Shown piece by piece: positions 38,408 through 48,292 of a stretch of DNA of 64,000 bases. How positions within the stretch are numbered: position 1 is the first letter of the stretch; each line of letters begins with the position of its first letter. The notes under the pieces are model-generated. The model was not told where the DNA came from and did not search any database. It saw nothing but the letters and a program-made list of their open reading frames with translations. The translations under genes were made by a program, and so were the position numbers. Source of the stretch: Adiantum capillus-veneris (taxonomy: Eukaryota > Streptophyta > Polypodiopsida > Polypodiales > Pteridaceae); NCBI GenBank assembly GCA_014529385.2, contig CM043967.1, positions 9,375,501-9,439,500 on the forward strand, in the 5' to 3' direction.

Positions 38408-41400
38408 ATGGTGCTCACGGACATCACAAATGGTTTGCTTCCACCACCACGTACTCCGCACACCAAAAGCATACATATTTGCTTACCCACGGCATTTGCA
38501 CCGAAGACCACTAGTGAAGGTTATCAAAGGTCATCACAGGAACGTCGCACCGCTTGTGAGACCAATGTTGACATTTGGGTGGATGGCCATTTGTACCCTT
38601 ACGATCCCATAAGCCGCTTCCATCCACCGTTTAATAGCCTTTCCACATTTCTTCAATTTCTTGGGAGGGGAGAGCAGGTTTGTTAGGCTATTGCAAGCGG
38701 TTGTGTATGGGTGCAGGTGCTTCTTTGCATATGTGGATGCACGAATGTCAAGCTCTTCACCTCAAGACGACGGCATTACAAGAGAGTGTTGCCTCTTCGG
38801 AGAGGGTATTTAAAACTCTTGAACAACAAATGCAAGAAAAGGAGTCCCACATCCAGAAGCTTACCAACACCATCACATACTTGAAAGAAACACCCCTTGA
38901 TGCAAGGGAACGCAAACGCACGTATTCATCCATTGAAACTCTTGCACATTCGGGAGGAGCATGCAAACGACGAGTTATAGCCACAAGGTGATTTGGTCTT
39001 TACTTGCATAATGCATTCTTACTTCACACTATTTTCTAACATTTATGTTTATTTGTTGCTAGAAACTTCATCCAGGAGGCATGTGGTGGAACAAGCCAAT
39101 ATGATCGAGTCAACCTTCTCACTAGTTGTCTCAGTACCCAGGACGTGATTTCTATCTTACAATCACCTGGAGGTAAGCACATTAAGGATGCAGTCACCAA
39201 GGACCTTATGCGTAAATTAAGAAATGTGGTTAGTGATGATGACATTCAACAAGCTTGTGATGAGGCTGGAATCAGCACCAAAGCCTATCAGGCTATTTTC
39301 CAACTCCTAAAGGATTCCCTCAAAGAACATGGCATTGTGGAAAACCTATTTCCCGTTCCTCACAAGGTCAAGCTCGCAAAGAAGGCCACAAACGAAGATG
39401 TGTTCTCCCCGCATTGGGACATACCTACACATTGAGGACACAATGCCAACTTCCCTTTATGCTTCGTGCGCAACAAAGACAAGGGGAAAAGGTAAGAAAC
39501 AATCCATAAGACCTTCGGAGAAGGGCTTTCCTTACACAATGTGGAACAATATTTTCGTGGATCTTAGAAGGCTTCAAGAAGCCATGCTTAGATTTTTATG
39601 AGTTACCTGAAGAAGGTGACACACTTTACTTTTTTCTTTGGTATTATTCTTATCATAGACTCTGAAGTTTAAGGTCTTAGCACTATTTATTTTGTAGTGC
39701 TTGGCACAAAAGTCGCTTTTGTGCTGAAACTCGATGAGTGTCAAATAGTGAAAGACCAAAGGTTAGAGAGGCTAAGTGTCACTCTAATGAACGAGGCCCT
39801 TCTGCAAACCAAGTGAAGGGATTCAGTCGAGCCATCTCCCACCCCATCTTTTAGCGTGCAATCAGAGAAAGACATTTGGTGGTTGGGTGCTATTGAGGTG
39901 CCCAAAGAGACCAATGGAGTACTTTCATGGATTTTTGAGAGAACTCCATGGATCAGAGAAGTAATACACTCCCAAATTGCAGGTCAGAAGTTGGAGATTG
40001 AGGGTTTTGGTAGTTATGATGTGGAGTGGCACTTAGGTGGGGATTTGAAGACCATAAAGTGTTTGCTTGGCTGCAAACAAGGGGCTTCTTCTCTCATGCC
40101 TTGTCCATTTTGCACTCGAGGGTACAAATCTAATGGAAAAAAATCACATAAGAGCACTGCAAAGGCCGGATCCATGCTTCCATGGCAAGGGCATGGAGAA
40201 CAAGGGTTAGATTTTCGTGATGTCGGAGATGAAGGTAGAGAATGGGAAGCGTCTATTCTGAGATGTCCCATGCTTAATGCCCCAGATCGTGATCAAAAGG
40301 ACCACGCTTGGAATCCAATCTTTCGATTTCCTCTATCGAATGTACATTTTTGTACATTACACGCATTCATGCGCATTTTTGATAGGCTATTGAAGCTCCA
40401 CATTGACTATGCTTTCACGATGAAACCGTTGGAAAAGTCCCAGGAAGCGATCGAAAGAATGGAGGTACTCTTGAATTCCATTGGCTGTCACGGTGGAAAT
40501 GTGTCTATCGTTGCTGCAAAGAACACAGGGGAGGCCCATGAAATTGCTCAACAAGTGTCAATGAGTGCACAAAAAGCTAGACACTTTTTGAAGAAAGTTT
40601 CCCAAGGAAAGCCAAGTCGATATGATGCTCAAAACAGCTCCAACCAGCAGGCAGGTAACCTTTGGGAGCTTTGGAAGGAGTTATGCAAAGCTACTACCGA
40701 CAATGATTCAAATGGCGAGCTTGCAAACAAGCGCAAGCAAGTTTGGGCACATTTTGATAAAATGGTCAAGCTTATGGGCCTTAACAGCACAACATAAGAA
40801 CAACGCCAATCATTTCAAGAAGCCTTGGCGGATTTTACCAAGGTCTTCACCCTTTCTTGGGGTGAAAATAACATCACAGATTACATGGTAAGTCATTTTA
40901 CATGGTGTATTCATTACAAGGGATTGTTTTTATTTAATAATGTGGATCGTTTACTCATGTGAACAACATATCTTGTTTGCGCATGGTGCATTTTTTATGC
41001 ACAAGTATGGATCGCTTGAAATTTTTAGCACTCAAGGCATGGAGAAGTCCCATTATCAAGCAAGGGGAGTGTACTACTTCAAAAATACTCGACATGGTGG
41101 TGGAATGGTGGCAATCCAATTATTTGGAGGAGATGTTCAATTGGTTTTTTCGCACAACATTTGCTCGTAAGCTCACAATGGAGCGTGCGCGACAATCCAA
41201 GATTATATTGAAGTGTGGAAATGGAGTCGTCAAGAGCATAGCAACAAGTGGCAAAATGTCGCAAGGTCCCACCAAGCATGCTGCATGGGCGATGCAGAGT
41301 GCGACAATGATACAAAGTGGAACTACTACGCGAGTCAAAAACAAAATGTGAACAGGCGGGGTCCAACAAGCACTAGATGTGAACGCAGGGTCCAACTCTT

Positions 41401-41430
41401 AGCGACATGTTTATTTAAAAAATAATACTT
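38408..41430 (+). pseudogene. Gene A: transposase-like protein with coiled coil and CxxC zinc motif, broken
   Basis: Start ATG at 38408. A coiled-coil stretch (ERVFKTLEQQMQEKESHIQK) lies near 38800-38860. Introns appear at 38988-39062 (ACAAG/GTGATT to CTAG) and about 39625-39698. The core has FVLKLDECQIVKDQR (~39715), WHLGGDLKTIKCLLG (~40030), CPFC (~40102), a VHFCTLHAFMRIFDRLL block (~40345) and a C-terminal YGSLEIFSTQGMEKSHYQ block (~41005). The two conserved aspartates, a CPxC insertion and a late His/Glu block match the layout of RNase-H-fold transposases such as tnp2 and KDZ. The text also recalls large uncharacterised proteins repeated in invertebrate genomes. I cannot name the superfamily. 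Breaks: a frame shift near 38690, uncertain frame at 39430-39620, in-frame TGA at 39814 and TAA at 40795, and a shift near 41090. Confidence 0.6.
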
Positions 41431-41541
41431 TTTAAAAAAAAAATAGTGTGAACAGGGCCCTTTTTAAATGGGCCCTTATAAATATTGCATGCTCTCATAA
41501 ACCACTCATTTCTTAAGAACAGGTGAGCTCTTACCAACAAA

Positions 41542-42437
41542 ATGGCGCGCACCAAACAAACCGCGAAAGAGCATCCGCCTGACAACAAAAACACCCTCCA
41601 AGGATGTGAGAAGCCGTCATGGCTTAAAGGCACAAGAAAACGCCACGAACGCCTGGCCGTTCCAGGAACTCATATGGTAGTGGGCATGGTGGTAGGGCAC
41701 GAGAGTCATCGAGGACTGTTGAATCTCCACCTCCTCAAGATATAACACCTAGAAGGAGAATGAAGCAACGTGCCCAACGCTGGAGAGAGGAAGAGGCCCA
41801 GCAAACAACAGAGTCCGATAGGGAGCAGCCGTCGCGCCACCAATCACAAGCAGGACCATCCAGGACTCGGGTGGTCCATACAGACACTGAATCAGAGAGT
41901 GAGCCACCATGGCTGCAAGAAAAAATACCGCGCACACACCGGGTGGCTGTTGGGGGGAAGACATTGCCTGGAGGCCAGGGAGCTCTCCCCACACAACAAG
42001 ATCGGCAGCCAAGGGAAGAGGAAGAATCAGAAGTGGCTGCAGAACCAGTCCCTAAGCATGTAAAGAGGTGCAAGTCTAAGTTTTTCAAGAAGCCTAAACG
42101 CCGCCCGCTAGGAAATGTGCAAGTGCCCCCAAGACAACCGCAGCGGCGCCGAAAAATAGCAAGTGCATTTGGAGAAATCCGCCACTACCAGAAGACGACA
42201 GAGCTTTTGATTTGACGCGCCCCCTTTGCTCGCACTGTGAAGGAGGTGCTTCAAAGCTATGGAAATCAGTATAGAATGCAAGCAATAACTCTAGAGGCTA
42301 TTCAAGAATCTGCAGAGGCCCACATCATTTCGGTGTTGGAAGATACCAACCTATGCGCCATACATGCAAAGCGAGTGACAATACAACCAAAAGATATGCA
42401 GCTTGCACGTTGATTGCGACGAGACTTCGAGCATTAG
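41542..42437 (+). pseudogene. Gene B: histone H3-like protein with long tail, broken by two TGA stops
   Basis: The start ATG opens MARTKQTAKEHPP; ARTKQTA is the exact H3 N-terminus around Lys4. A frame change or short unrecognised intron near 41607-41640 leads into a basic, Ser/Arg/Pro-rich tail of about 175 codons with KRCKSKFFKKPKRRP near 42060-42110. The histone fold follows from about 42165: FGEIRHYQKTTELLI, then APFARTVKEVLQSYGNQYRM, then EDTNLCAIHAKRVTI and PKDMQLAR. Loop 1 has the canonical H3 length, unlike CENH3. The last helix differs from canonical H3 at only two of 24 positions. TGA at 42213 falls where H3 has Arg after TELLI, and TGA at 42411 where it has the second Arg of LARR; both are one C-to-T step from CGA. 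The tail is about five times that of normal H3. It lies 190 bases or less after gene A, and a palindrome follows 170 bases later. The homology is certain by eye; expression and function are unknown. Confidence 0.88.
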
Positions 42438-42552
42438 CCGAATTTACCCCTCTTTTTGTATTGCACACCCTTATCTTTGTAATGATTTGACTTTCCAATG
42501 ACAATATGATCAACAATTGTGTCTACTGTGTCTACTATCTTTGAAATGAAAT

Positions 42553-42795
42553 GACTTTGTAATTTCAAGTTCTGTATGTAATTAATATTTCAGTCAATTT
42601 CAGTAAATTTGTGCTTTTTAAGTACCCTTGGGGTAGATAAGCTTACAAGGGGCAAAAAAAAGCCTGGCCACAAGGGCGCGCAAATGGCCCACCCATTAGT
42701 TTTGGATGGGCCATTTGCGCGCCCTTGTGGCCAGGCTTTTTTTTGCCCCTTGTAGGCTTATCTACCCCCAAGGGTACTTAAAAAGCACAACTTTA
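42553..42795 (+). repeat. Palindrome 1 (hairpin) after gene B, left arm of larger inverted repeat
   Basis: Arms at 42604-42692 and 42704-42795 are almost perfect reverse complements (shared CCATTTGCGCGCCCTTGTGG core and CTTATCTACCCC). A loop of about 12 bases separates them. The 50 bases to its left (GACTTTGTAATTTCAAGTTC onward) are also repeated, inverted, after palindrome 2. Confidence 0.93.
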
Positions 42796-43135
42796 CTAAA
42801 ACCTATTGGTTTTGCAACATTATTTTACATGGATCCTTGTGGACACCCTTTTTTAGCCATTTCAAGCTTTGAATTCCCTATAGGATATTTAAAAAAAAAA
42901 CATATTGTGAAACCAAGTGTCTATGCAACATTAATTTGGATTTTTCAAATGTCCAATGTAATTGGACTTTTTGGTGCAGGGGTGTACTAGGTAGAGCTAA
43001 AGCAGGTGATAGTGTGCTGGAAACTTCATTTCATAATTGATTTCACCTTTTCTAGTGTCCTTGAGTGTGAACATATGCTGGGATTGCCATAGAAAGGGTG
43101 CATCTAAATTAATGATGCAAAACTAACTCATTTCA

Positions 43136-43373
43136 ATAAATTTGTGCTTTGTAAGTATCCTAGGGGGTAGATAAGCCTAAAAGGGGCAAAATAAAGCCTG
43201 GCCACAAGGGCGCGCAAATGGCCCATCCAAAACTGATGGATGGGCCATTTGCGCGCCCTTGTGGCCAGGCTTTTTTTGGCCCTTGGTAGGCTTATCTACC
43301 CCATAGGGAACATAAAATACCTAAATTTACTGAAATTGACTGAAACTACATATTGAACTTGAAATTACAAAGT
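43136..43373 (-). repeat. Palindrome 2 (hairpin) after gene C, right arm of larger inverted repeat
   Basis: A second copy of the same hairpin. Its loop (TCCAAAACTGATGGA) is the reverse complement of the loop of palindrome 1. This shows the whole 240-base block is inverted relative to the first copy, about an axis near 42963. The 340 bases between the two blocks are AT-rich and unique. Confidence 0.93.
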
Positions 43374-43505
43374 CACTTATCAAAACAATTTTCATATCAC
43401 CAATTGAAACAATTTTCAAGATTGACAAATCACATTCAAAAGAATTTGCAAGATAGAGAGACAATTTCAAATATTTTTTATTACTTCCAAAACGGTGATT
43501 TTACA

Positions 43506-45083
43506 TCATGTATCTAAGGAGTTCATAATTTTTTTGACCATTTCTTGGTGCCTATTTTGCGCGTAAGGCAACTCCCCAGTCAAGAGGGAGTGCGCTATGG
43601 CCTTTGGGTCAGTTGAGCCAATGGAAGCATGTATCCCTATGTGGGCAAGCACTTTACCACGAAAGCCAGTGCCAAACGCTGTGCATACAAGGGATCTACG
43701 CACTAGGAACACTTGATGCGCAGTTTGAGCAATGGTGCTCAAACACAAAAACTTGCTCAAAGCTTTTAATGACCAAGTCATAAAATGGGCTTGGGGAGTA
43801 AATTCATTATGGATAATGGCCACATCGCTAGGGGGGAGTTGTCCTAGGTAATGCGCAAGGGAAGCTTGAGGTCCAAAGCCCGTCCGCTTGCCACCCGTCC
43901 TTGCAGCAAAATCATCAACCTCCACGACATCCTGTCATAAACCGATGAAGGTTGAGAAAAAAGACAATGAAGGATAAAATAATAACATGAAATTTAGGAT
44001 ACAGTTTACCTCCTGCTCCTTGTCGTCCTCCTCCCTGTTGCCCTTTGCATCCAAGTCAATGCTCCCATGCACCACAGATACGACCTTTGGATCATCAGAT
44101 GGGAGGTTGCATAATGGCATAGGCATCCTAGCAGCCTCAACCTTGGCTTGCGTGGCTTGGAATTATTCATCAGCCACGTGCAACTACTCTGCTGCGAGGA
44201 CCTCCGCACGTACAATTGCAATAGTGTCAGCAACAGAGTCCCCATCTGGCAAGAGCTTGATTTCTAGGGCATCTGGCGTATTGTCTAAGGGACATTTGGT
44301 GCTGTTGCATAGCACGCTCAAGCATTCATCCATGCGCAGGCCAAATGCTTTCTCCAAATCATGCAGGAACACATACTCCTCCCCATCCACTAACACAGAG
44401 GAGAAGCGGCTGATTTCTACCTCTGGGATAGCCACATCCGTCAGTGGTAGTGGCACTGGAGTGTCACTAGGGCCAGCCGCAACTATGGATTTCTCAACCA
44501 GTTCCTCAAGACCCCTAGGGTACTCGAGCCGGTGTGCCTTTCCTTCCACTTCAAGGTTCATGGGGATAACCTGCTGCTCCTTGATGTCCTTGATAAAGGA
44601 CCCAACCTGAAGGTGTGGTAAGCGAAGCTCCTCCAAATCAGGTTCCTCGCTCACCAAGAAGATAAATGTTGCCAGCCGAGAAAGGTACTCCATCCCCAAC
44701 TTGTGCTTCTTGAGCGCTGACACCCCTGGGGCTTGCTCGTCCAAGTAATGGCTTGCATCAGTTGCAATTTCTTGGAATCGTTGCAACCGCTTGGAGAATG
44801 GGCGATCACATTTGTGTATATAGCGCAAAAGATCGCAAGGCACCCAGATCCCTACATGTGGGGGGATAGATACAGAATATTTTATGATGTGTTCCTCCAT
44901 GAACACAAAAATCTCGGAAAATGCATCCATGTGAAGGGCAACTGTGGCATCAAGGTCAGGGAGACGAGTAAAAAAGGTGTGGAGGTCCAACTTCCCTTTG
45001 TATTTGGTGTCCTCGAGGAAGAGGATGAAGCATGACAAAGGGGTGGATGTGGTTGTAGATGCAGAGGCTATGGAAGCATCCAT
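43506..45083 (-). pseudogene. Gene C: unknown ~499-residue protein, two nonsense codons
   Basis: Start ATG at 45083 (MDASIASASTTTSTP). Exon 1 is 45083-44010. A 78-base intron (44009-43932, GAG/GTAAAC to GACAG) joins in phase 0 to exon 2, 43931-43506, giving 500 codons. No known domain is recognised. The N-terminal half is mixed alpha (PHVGIWVPCDLLRYIHKC), and a coiled-coil-like segment around 44200-44130 ends exon 1. The last exon holds a compact, Cys-poor domain (LAHYLGQLPPSDVAIIHNEF). TAG at 44184-44186 and TAA at 44163-44165 interrupt it seven codons apart; each is one C-to-T step from a Gln codon. The frame is otherwise open, including across the intron, which argues that it was a real gene. 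It is oriented against gene B and downstream of gene D. Confidence 0.6.
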
Positions 45084-45330
45084 GTCTAGCCTGGGGTGTA
45101 GACAGAGAGTGGAGGAGCTCAAGAGTTGCAAAAGTGAAAATAGTGAATGAGTTAGGTGCCCCCCCTTTTATAATGGACCCTTTTTTTAAGACATTAAAAA
45201 AAAAAGGCACTTTCACCAAAAAATGATTTCTCATCCCAATGCAAAAAATTATATTCAAAGGCATGATTTGCCGAAGCAAATCATGTTGATTACAGCGGGG
45301 ATCAGTTTGAAAATTGCAAGAGTTACAAAG

Positions 45331-46689
45331 TTATAAGATCGATAGCATAGTTCCATCCATCCCCCAATCCTCCTCGACCTTCAGTTTGTGTTCCATTCTC
45401 TTCCCAATCTGCGAACATTCATTACAATAAGCATCCAATGATCGACAAACCATGATGTATTGAAAATGTGGTGGAAGGATTCTCACCTTGTGACCTTGTA
45501 AACGAAATTGTGCTTGTTGAAGGGCCTCAAAACCCATAATAACCAAATGTTCTCAAACATTACTGAGAGTCCAATGCTTGTTCACTTGGACTGCCTCCAA
45601 AGCATCGTTGGGCATCTTCACTGCAATGTCAAAGCTTGCAATAGCGCCGTCTACACTCTGTAAGGGAGTCCACACTCCAAGCTTGCACATCCAACGATCA
45701 TAGTGAAATCGTATGTACAAGGAGGTGCGGGATTTTAAATAGCGCATTCCAATACCTGAAGCTCCACACTTACAACGGTACCGGTCCCCGTTGTGCATGC
45801 CATCCACAAAACCCCAGTCCTCTTCTAAAAGCCTTTCTAATTCCTCGTAATGCGCATCTTTACATACAAGCATTGTGGTAGTCTCCACAAATCCAAACTC
45901 TTTAAAAATGTGCACAAAACAATGAATAGGCAAACACCAACTCAAGCCCACAGAACTAGAAGCTTTAGAGTATTTCAAAGAGTTTTGGACATCCATTATC
46001 ATCTTTTGCTTGAAAGATGCTACCGACCACAAATCTGGCACCGGCCACTCCGTACTTAATAAGGAAGTTACTTTGATGGGTTCAAGCGTTCCATGGGTTC
46101 AAGCGTTCCAAACGCTTGTGTAGAAATAGGGACAATATAGGAGTGAGAATAGAAGAAAATCCTTCTTTGAACCAGTTTGGTTGGGCAAAGATGTGGGAAC
46201 ATTATTGCTCCAATATCCGAATGTATAGCATTGAATGTGCCAGAGAGACTATGTAGTGGCTGCTCCTCCACCAACGTGGATCGAAATATGACTATAAATG
46301 CATGACAAATCTTAAGTATGAATCCATAATAACATTACACTGTGATTTCACACCTAGCTTTGTATTCTCAAAACATGTACTTACAATGTGTTGGAAATCG
46401 AGGTGGTTGTTGCAAATGCATGGTTGGACATTGAGAAAACATGTTGCACAATGGCTACGGTCCCCTTGTCTTTGCGGTTCTTGAAGCCAAGGAGCTTTTC
46501 TTTCCAATGAAGATCCAAGTTTGCACGATTCCGCACACGATGAGGGCCAATAGTAGATGGTTGCATGTATACCCAAGCACCTTTGGTGAACTCTTGTGGC
46601 ACCCACTCATCATCTACACCTCTAGTGTTGTGGCATGCAAGTGCTGTGACCTTATCCTTTGGCCGCCTTTGCGAAGTAGAGTTGGCCAT
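45331..46689 (-). pseudogene. Gene D: unknown protein, broken by a 17-bp duplication and one TGA
   Basis: Start ATG at 46689 (MANSTSQRRPKDKVTALACH). The first exon ends near 46385 at a consensus donor (ATT/GTAAGT). The next coding block starts near 46300 (VIFRSTLVEEQPLHSLSG), but the splice frame does not join cleanly. A 17-bp tandem duplication at 46077-46110 shifts the frame. Beyond it a long open block (46070-45553) reads SVASFKQKMIMDVQNSL, EELERLLEEDWGFVDG and RYRCKCGASGIGMRYL. TGA at 45553-45555 is one C-to-T step from CGA, and the same frame then continues 71 codons to 45331. No known domain is recognised. The single CKCG motif is too little for a zinc-finger call. Confidence 0.55.
46077..46110 (-). 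repeat. 17-bp tandem duplication in gene D
   Basis: The unit TGGGTTCAAGCGTTCCA occurs twice without a gap (46077-46093 and 46094-46110). Its length is not a multiple of three, which explains the frame shift here. Confidence 0.95.
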
Positions 46690-46765
46690 GGTTGAGCAAA
46701 GAAAACTAGGAGGAGGAGAAGGACCTTGCTTGTTGCTACAATGTACAGAGGATAAAGTGATATGA

Positions 46766-46880
46766 GAAGGTGGATAACCCTTGTGGCAATGGGAGGAGAA
46801 GGTGGATAACCCTTGCTTGGTGTGGCAATGGGAGGAGAAGGTGGATAACCTTTGCTTGGTGTGGCAATGGAAGGTGGTAG
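46766..46880 (-). repeat. 39-bp repeats upstream of gene D start
   Basis: Nearly three units containing GTGGCAATGGGAGGAGAAGG. As 39 is 13 codons, the minus strand reads a repeated SSHCHTKQGLSTF segment in frame above the chosen ATG. It may be 5' UTR or an N-terminal extension. Confidence 0.8.
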
Positions 46881-47230
46881 GGGAGGAGAGAGGAGCTTCC
46901 TTGCTGCAGCAATGGAGATGGTGTAGAGAGAGAGAGAGAGTGTTGGAGTAGAGGATGAGTGTGATGGTTGCAACCAAAGAGGGGTTGGAAAAGGGGGGTT
47001 CTAGAGAGAAAAAATCACTTTTTGCCTAAGAACTACTTTTGGGGGAGCTCTGATAGCAAAAAAAGTTTTTTCAATTTTTTTATAAAAGATTTGAATTTTA
47101 GGGTTTTTGGGTGCACGTTTTGACTTTTTGAGGTCAAAAAATGCTTTTTTGACCATAAAATAGTTTAAAGGGGATTTTAAGAAGATGAAATTTGAGTTTT
47201 GAAAATTTTAAAAAATTTCTAATTTTTGGG

Positions 47231-47640
47231 GTTGTTTCAGAACCGGATCAAAAAGGAGGGAAGTTGGAGGTTCCATATGGCCCACCCAACCCCCCCCCCC
47301 CCCCACCCCACCTTCTCACTAGGTAAGAGCCCATTTAAGAAGTGTAAGACTACTTTGTCCCCCTACATTTTTGAGGGCATAGAGTGTGTCCACCACCCTC
47401 TTCTCATTGGCTGGCCTCTAATTAACCTTAATCCCAAAGGGCCTCTAGAGGGTTCATATTTTTCCTAATGGCAAGCCACCAATCAATGCCCTTCTTGATG
47501 TATGGATTATGTGTACCCTCTCTCTCTCTCTCTCTCCCATCAGAATCTGACACCTATTAACTCACACACTAACCATATTCAATTAGGTTAGATTTAAGAT
47601 TAGATTTGAATTGAGTTTTATATTAGAGTCTACCTTCGGG
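47231..47640. other. Junction sequence, no gene seen
   Basis: Contains the C run at 47290-47304 and a CT run at 47518-47537. It lies between the four-gene element and the truncated CACTA start. Confidence 0.5.
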
Positions 47641-48023
47641 GTTACCGTTAGAAAATTAAAGTTAAACGAACGGTGATCCCTCTCTTCCTCTCTACGGATG
47701 TGACCTTAAGTTGGAAAGTTTTCAACGGCATGATACTCACATTGGAGGCCAACATGTAATGTGCTAAGTAATCCCTCGAACAAAGATCTACCATGAATAT
47801 TAAGATGCTGTGAAATGCTACAGCTAGAGAAGTGGCAAAGGGGTTTTGTCCAGTACATGCACTATCATGTAGACGTGGGTGTGTAGATTTCTCGTACCCA
47901 CAAATATAGGCATTGACCAATAAAGACGAGATTATAACCGGTGGTTCTCATCTCCATGCACCTCTAGACCGAGGTGTGCGGGGATTGGACATGACTAGAG
48001 AATGTGAGGTAGTTTACAGTGTG

Positions 48024-48112
<89 letters not shown>

Positions 48113-48292
48113 GATGCCAATAGAATATTAAATTTATGTCCAGGTTATATGGTTTTTAACCTCATTATGAGTAGTGACGAGGATGTGGGGCCGTCCAACC
48201 GAAACACCTATCTCTCAACAAGGATCTTATGTCCTTGTAATCAATGCAAGCATGCTGTGCGACGGACAAGATATGTTTCTTTGAAGCACGTT
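47641..48292 (+). mobile_element. Truncated CACTA 5' region with tnp2 exon-1 start
   Basis: This stretch matches 62640-63192 of the CACTA element on the right, including the ATG at 48167 (MSSDEDVGPSNRNTYLST) and the CPCNQCKHAVRRTR motif of the tnp2-associated N-terminal domain. After CACGTT at 48292 the sequence changes abruptly to LTR sequence, so only 42 codons of tnp2 remain. The terminal CACTA repeat is also missing. The upstream (GA)n tract is kept, with a different length. Confidence 0.88.
48027..48107. repeat. (GA)n microsatellite, 5' of tnp2 fragment
   Basis: About 40 GA dinucleotides at the same place as the tract at 62915-63004 in the other CACTA copy. Confidence 0.95.

Larger units (their letters stand above)
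38046..47230. mobile_element. Unnamed four-gene DNA element carrying a histone H3-like gene (limits approximate)
   Basis: Two plus-strand genes (A, transposase-like; B, H3-like) face two minus-strand genes (D then C, unknown). B and C converge on a pair of mirror-image palindromes near 42.6-43.4 kb. The grouping rests on tight spacing (A to B under 200 bases; D to C about 250 bases), on the shared 3' palindromes and on the same style of decay. Terminal inverted repeats and a target duplication were not found. A shared inverted word CATTTTTTGACC lies at 38125-38136 and, on the minus strand, at 47132-47143, both in T-rich upstream flanks. The limits are therefore only outer estimates. Confidence 0.5.

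Noticed and set aside
38208-38612. Proline-rich frame across the CT/C run
   Set aside because: It translates a CT-rich and poly-C tract; it overlaps the better gene A frame that starts at 38408.
39856-40797. Gene A core as CACTA tnp2
   Set aside because: It shares the D...D...CPxC layout but lacks the tnp2 words (RHFPLIPRL, VYLEPLI, RPEGSxAEGY).
41542-42437. Gene B as a centromeric CENH3
   Set aside because: Loop 1 has the canonical H3 length and the last helix keeps the standard EDTNLCAIHAKRVTI. CENH3 differs strongly in both, and the N-terminus matches canonical H3.
38046-47230. Terminal inverted repeats: GGGATTAAGG-like words near 37850 and 47420 (minus strand)
   Set aside because: Only about 14 bases match, in AT-rich sequence, and no target duplication was found.
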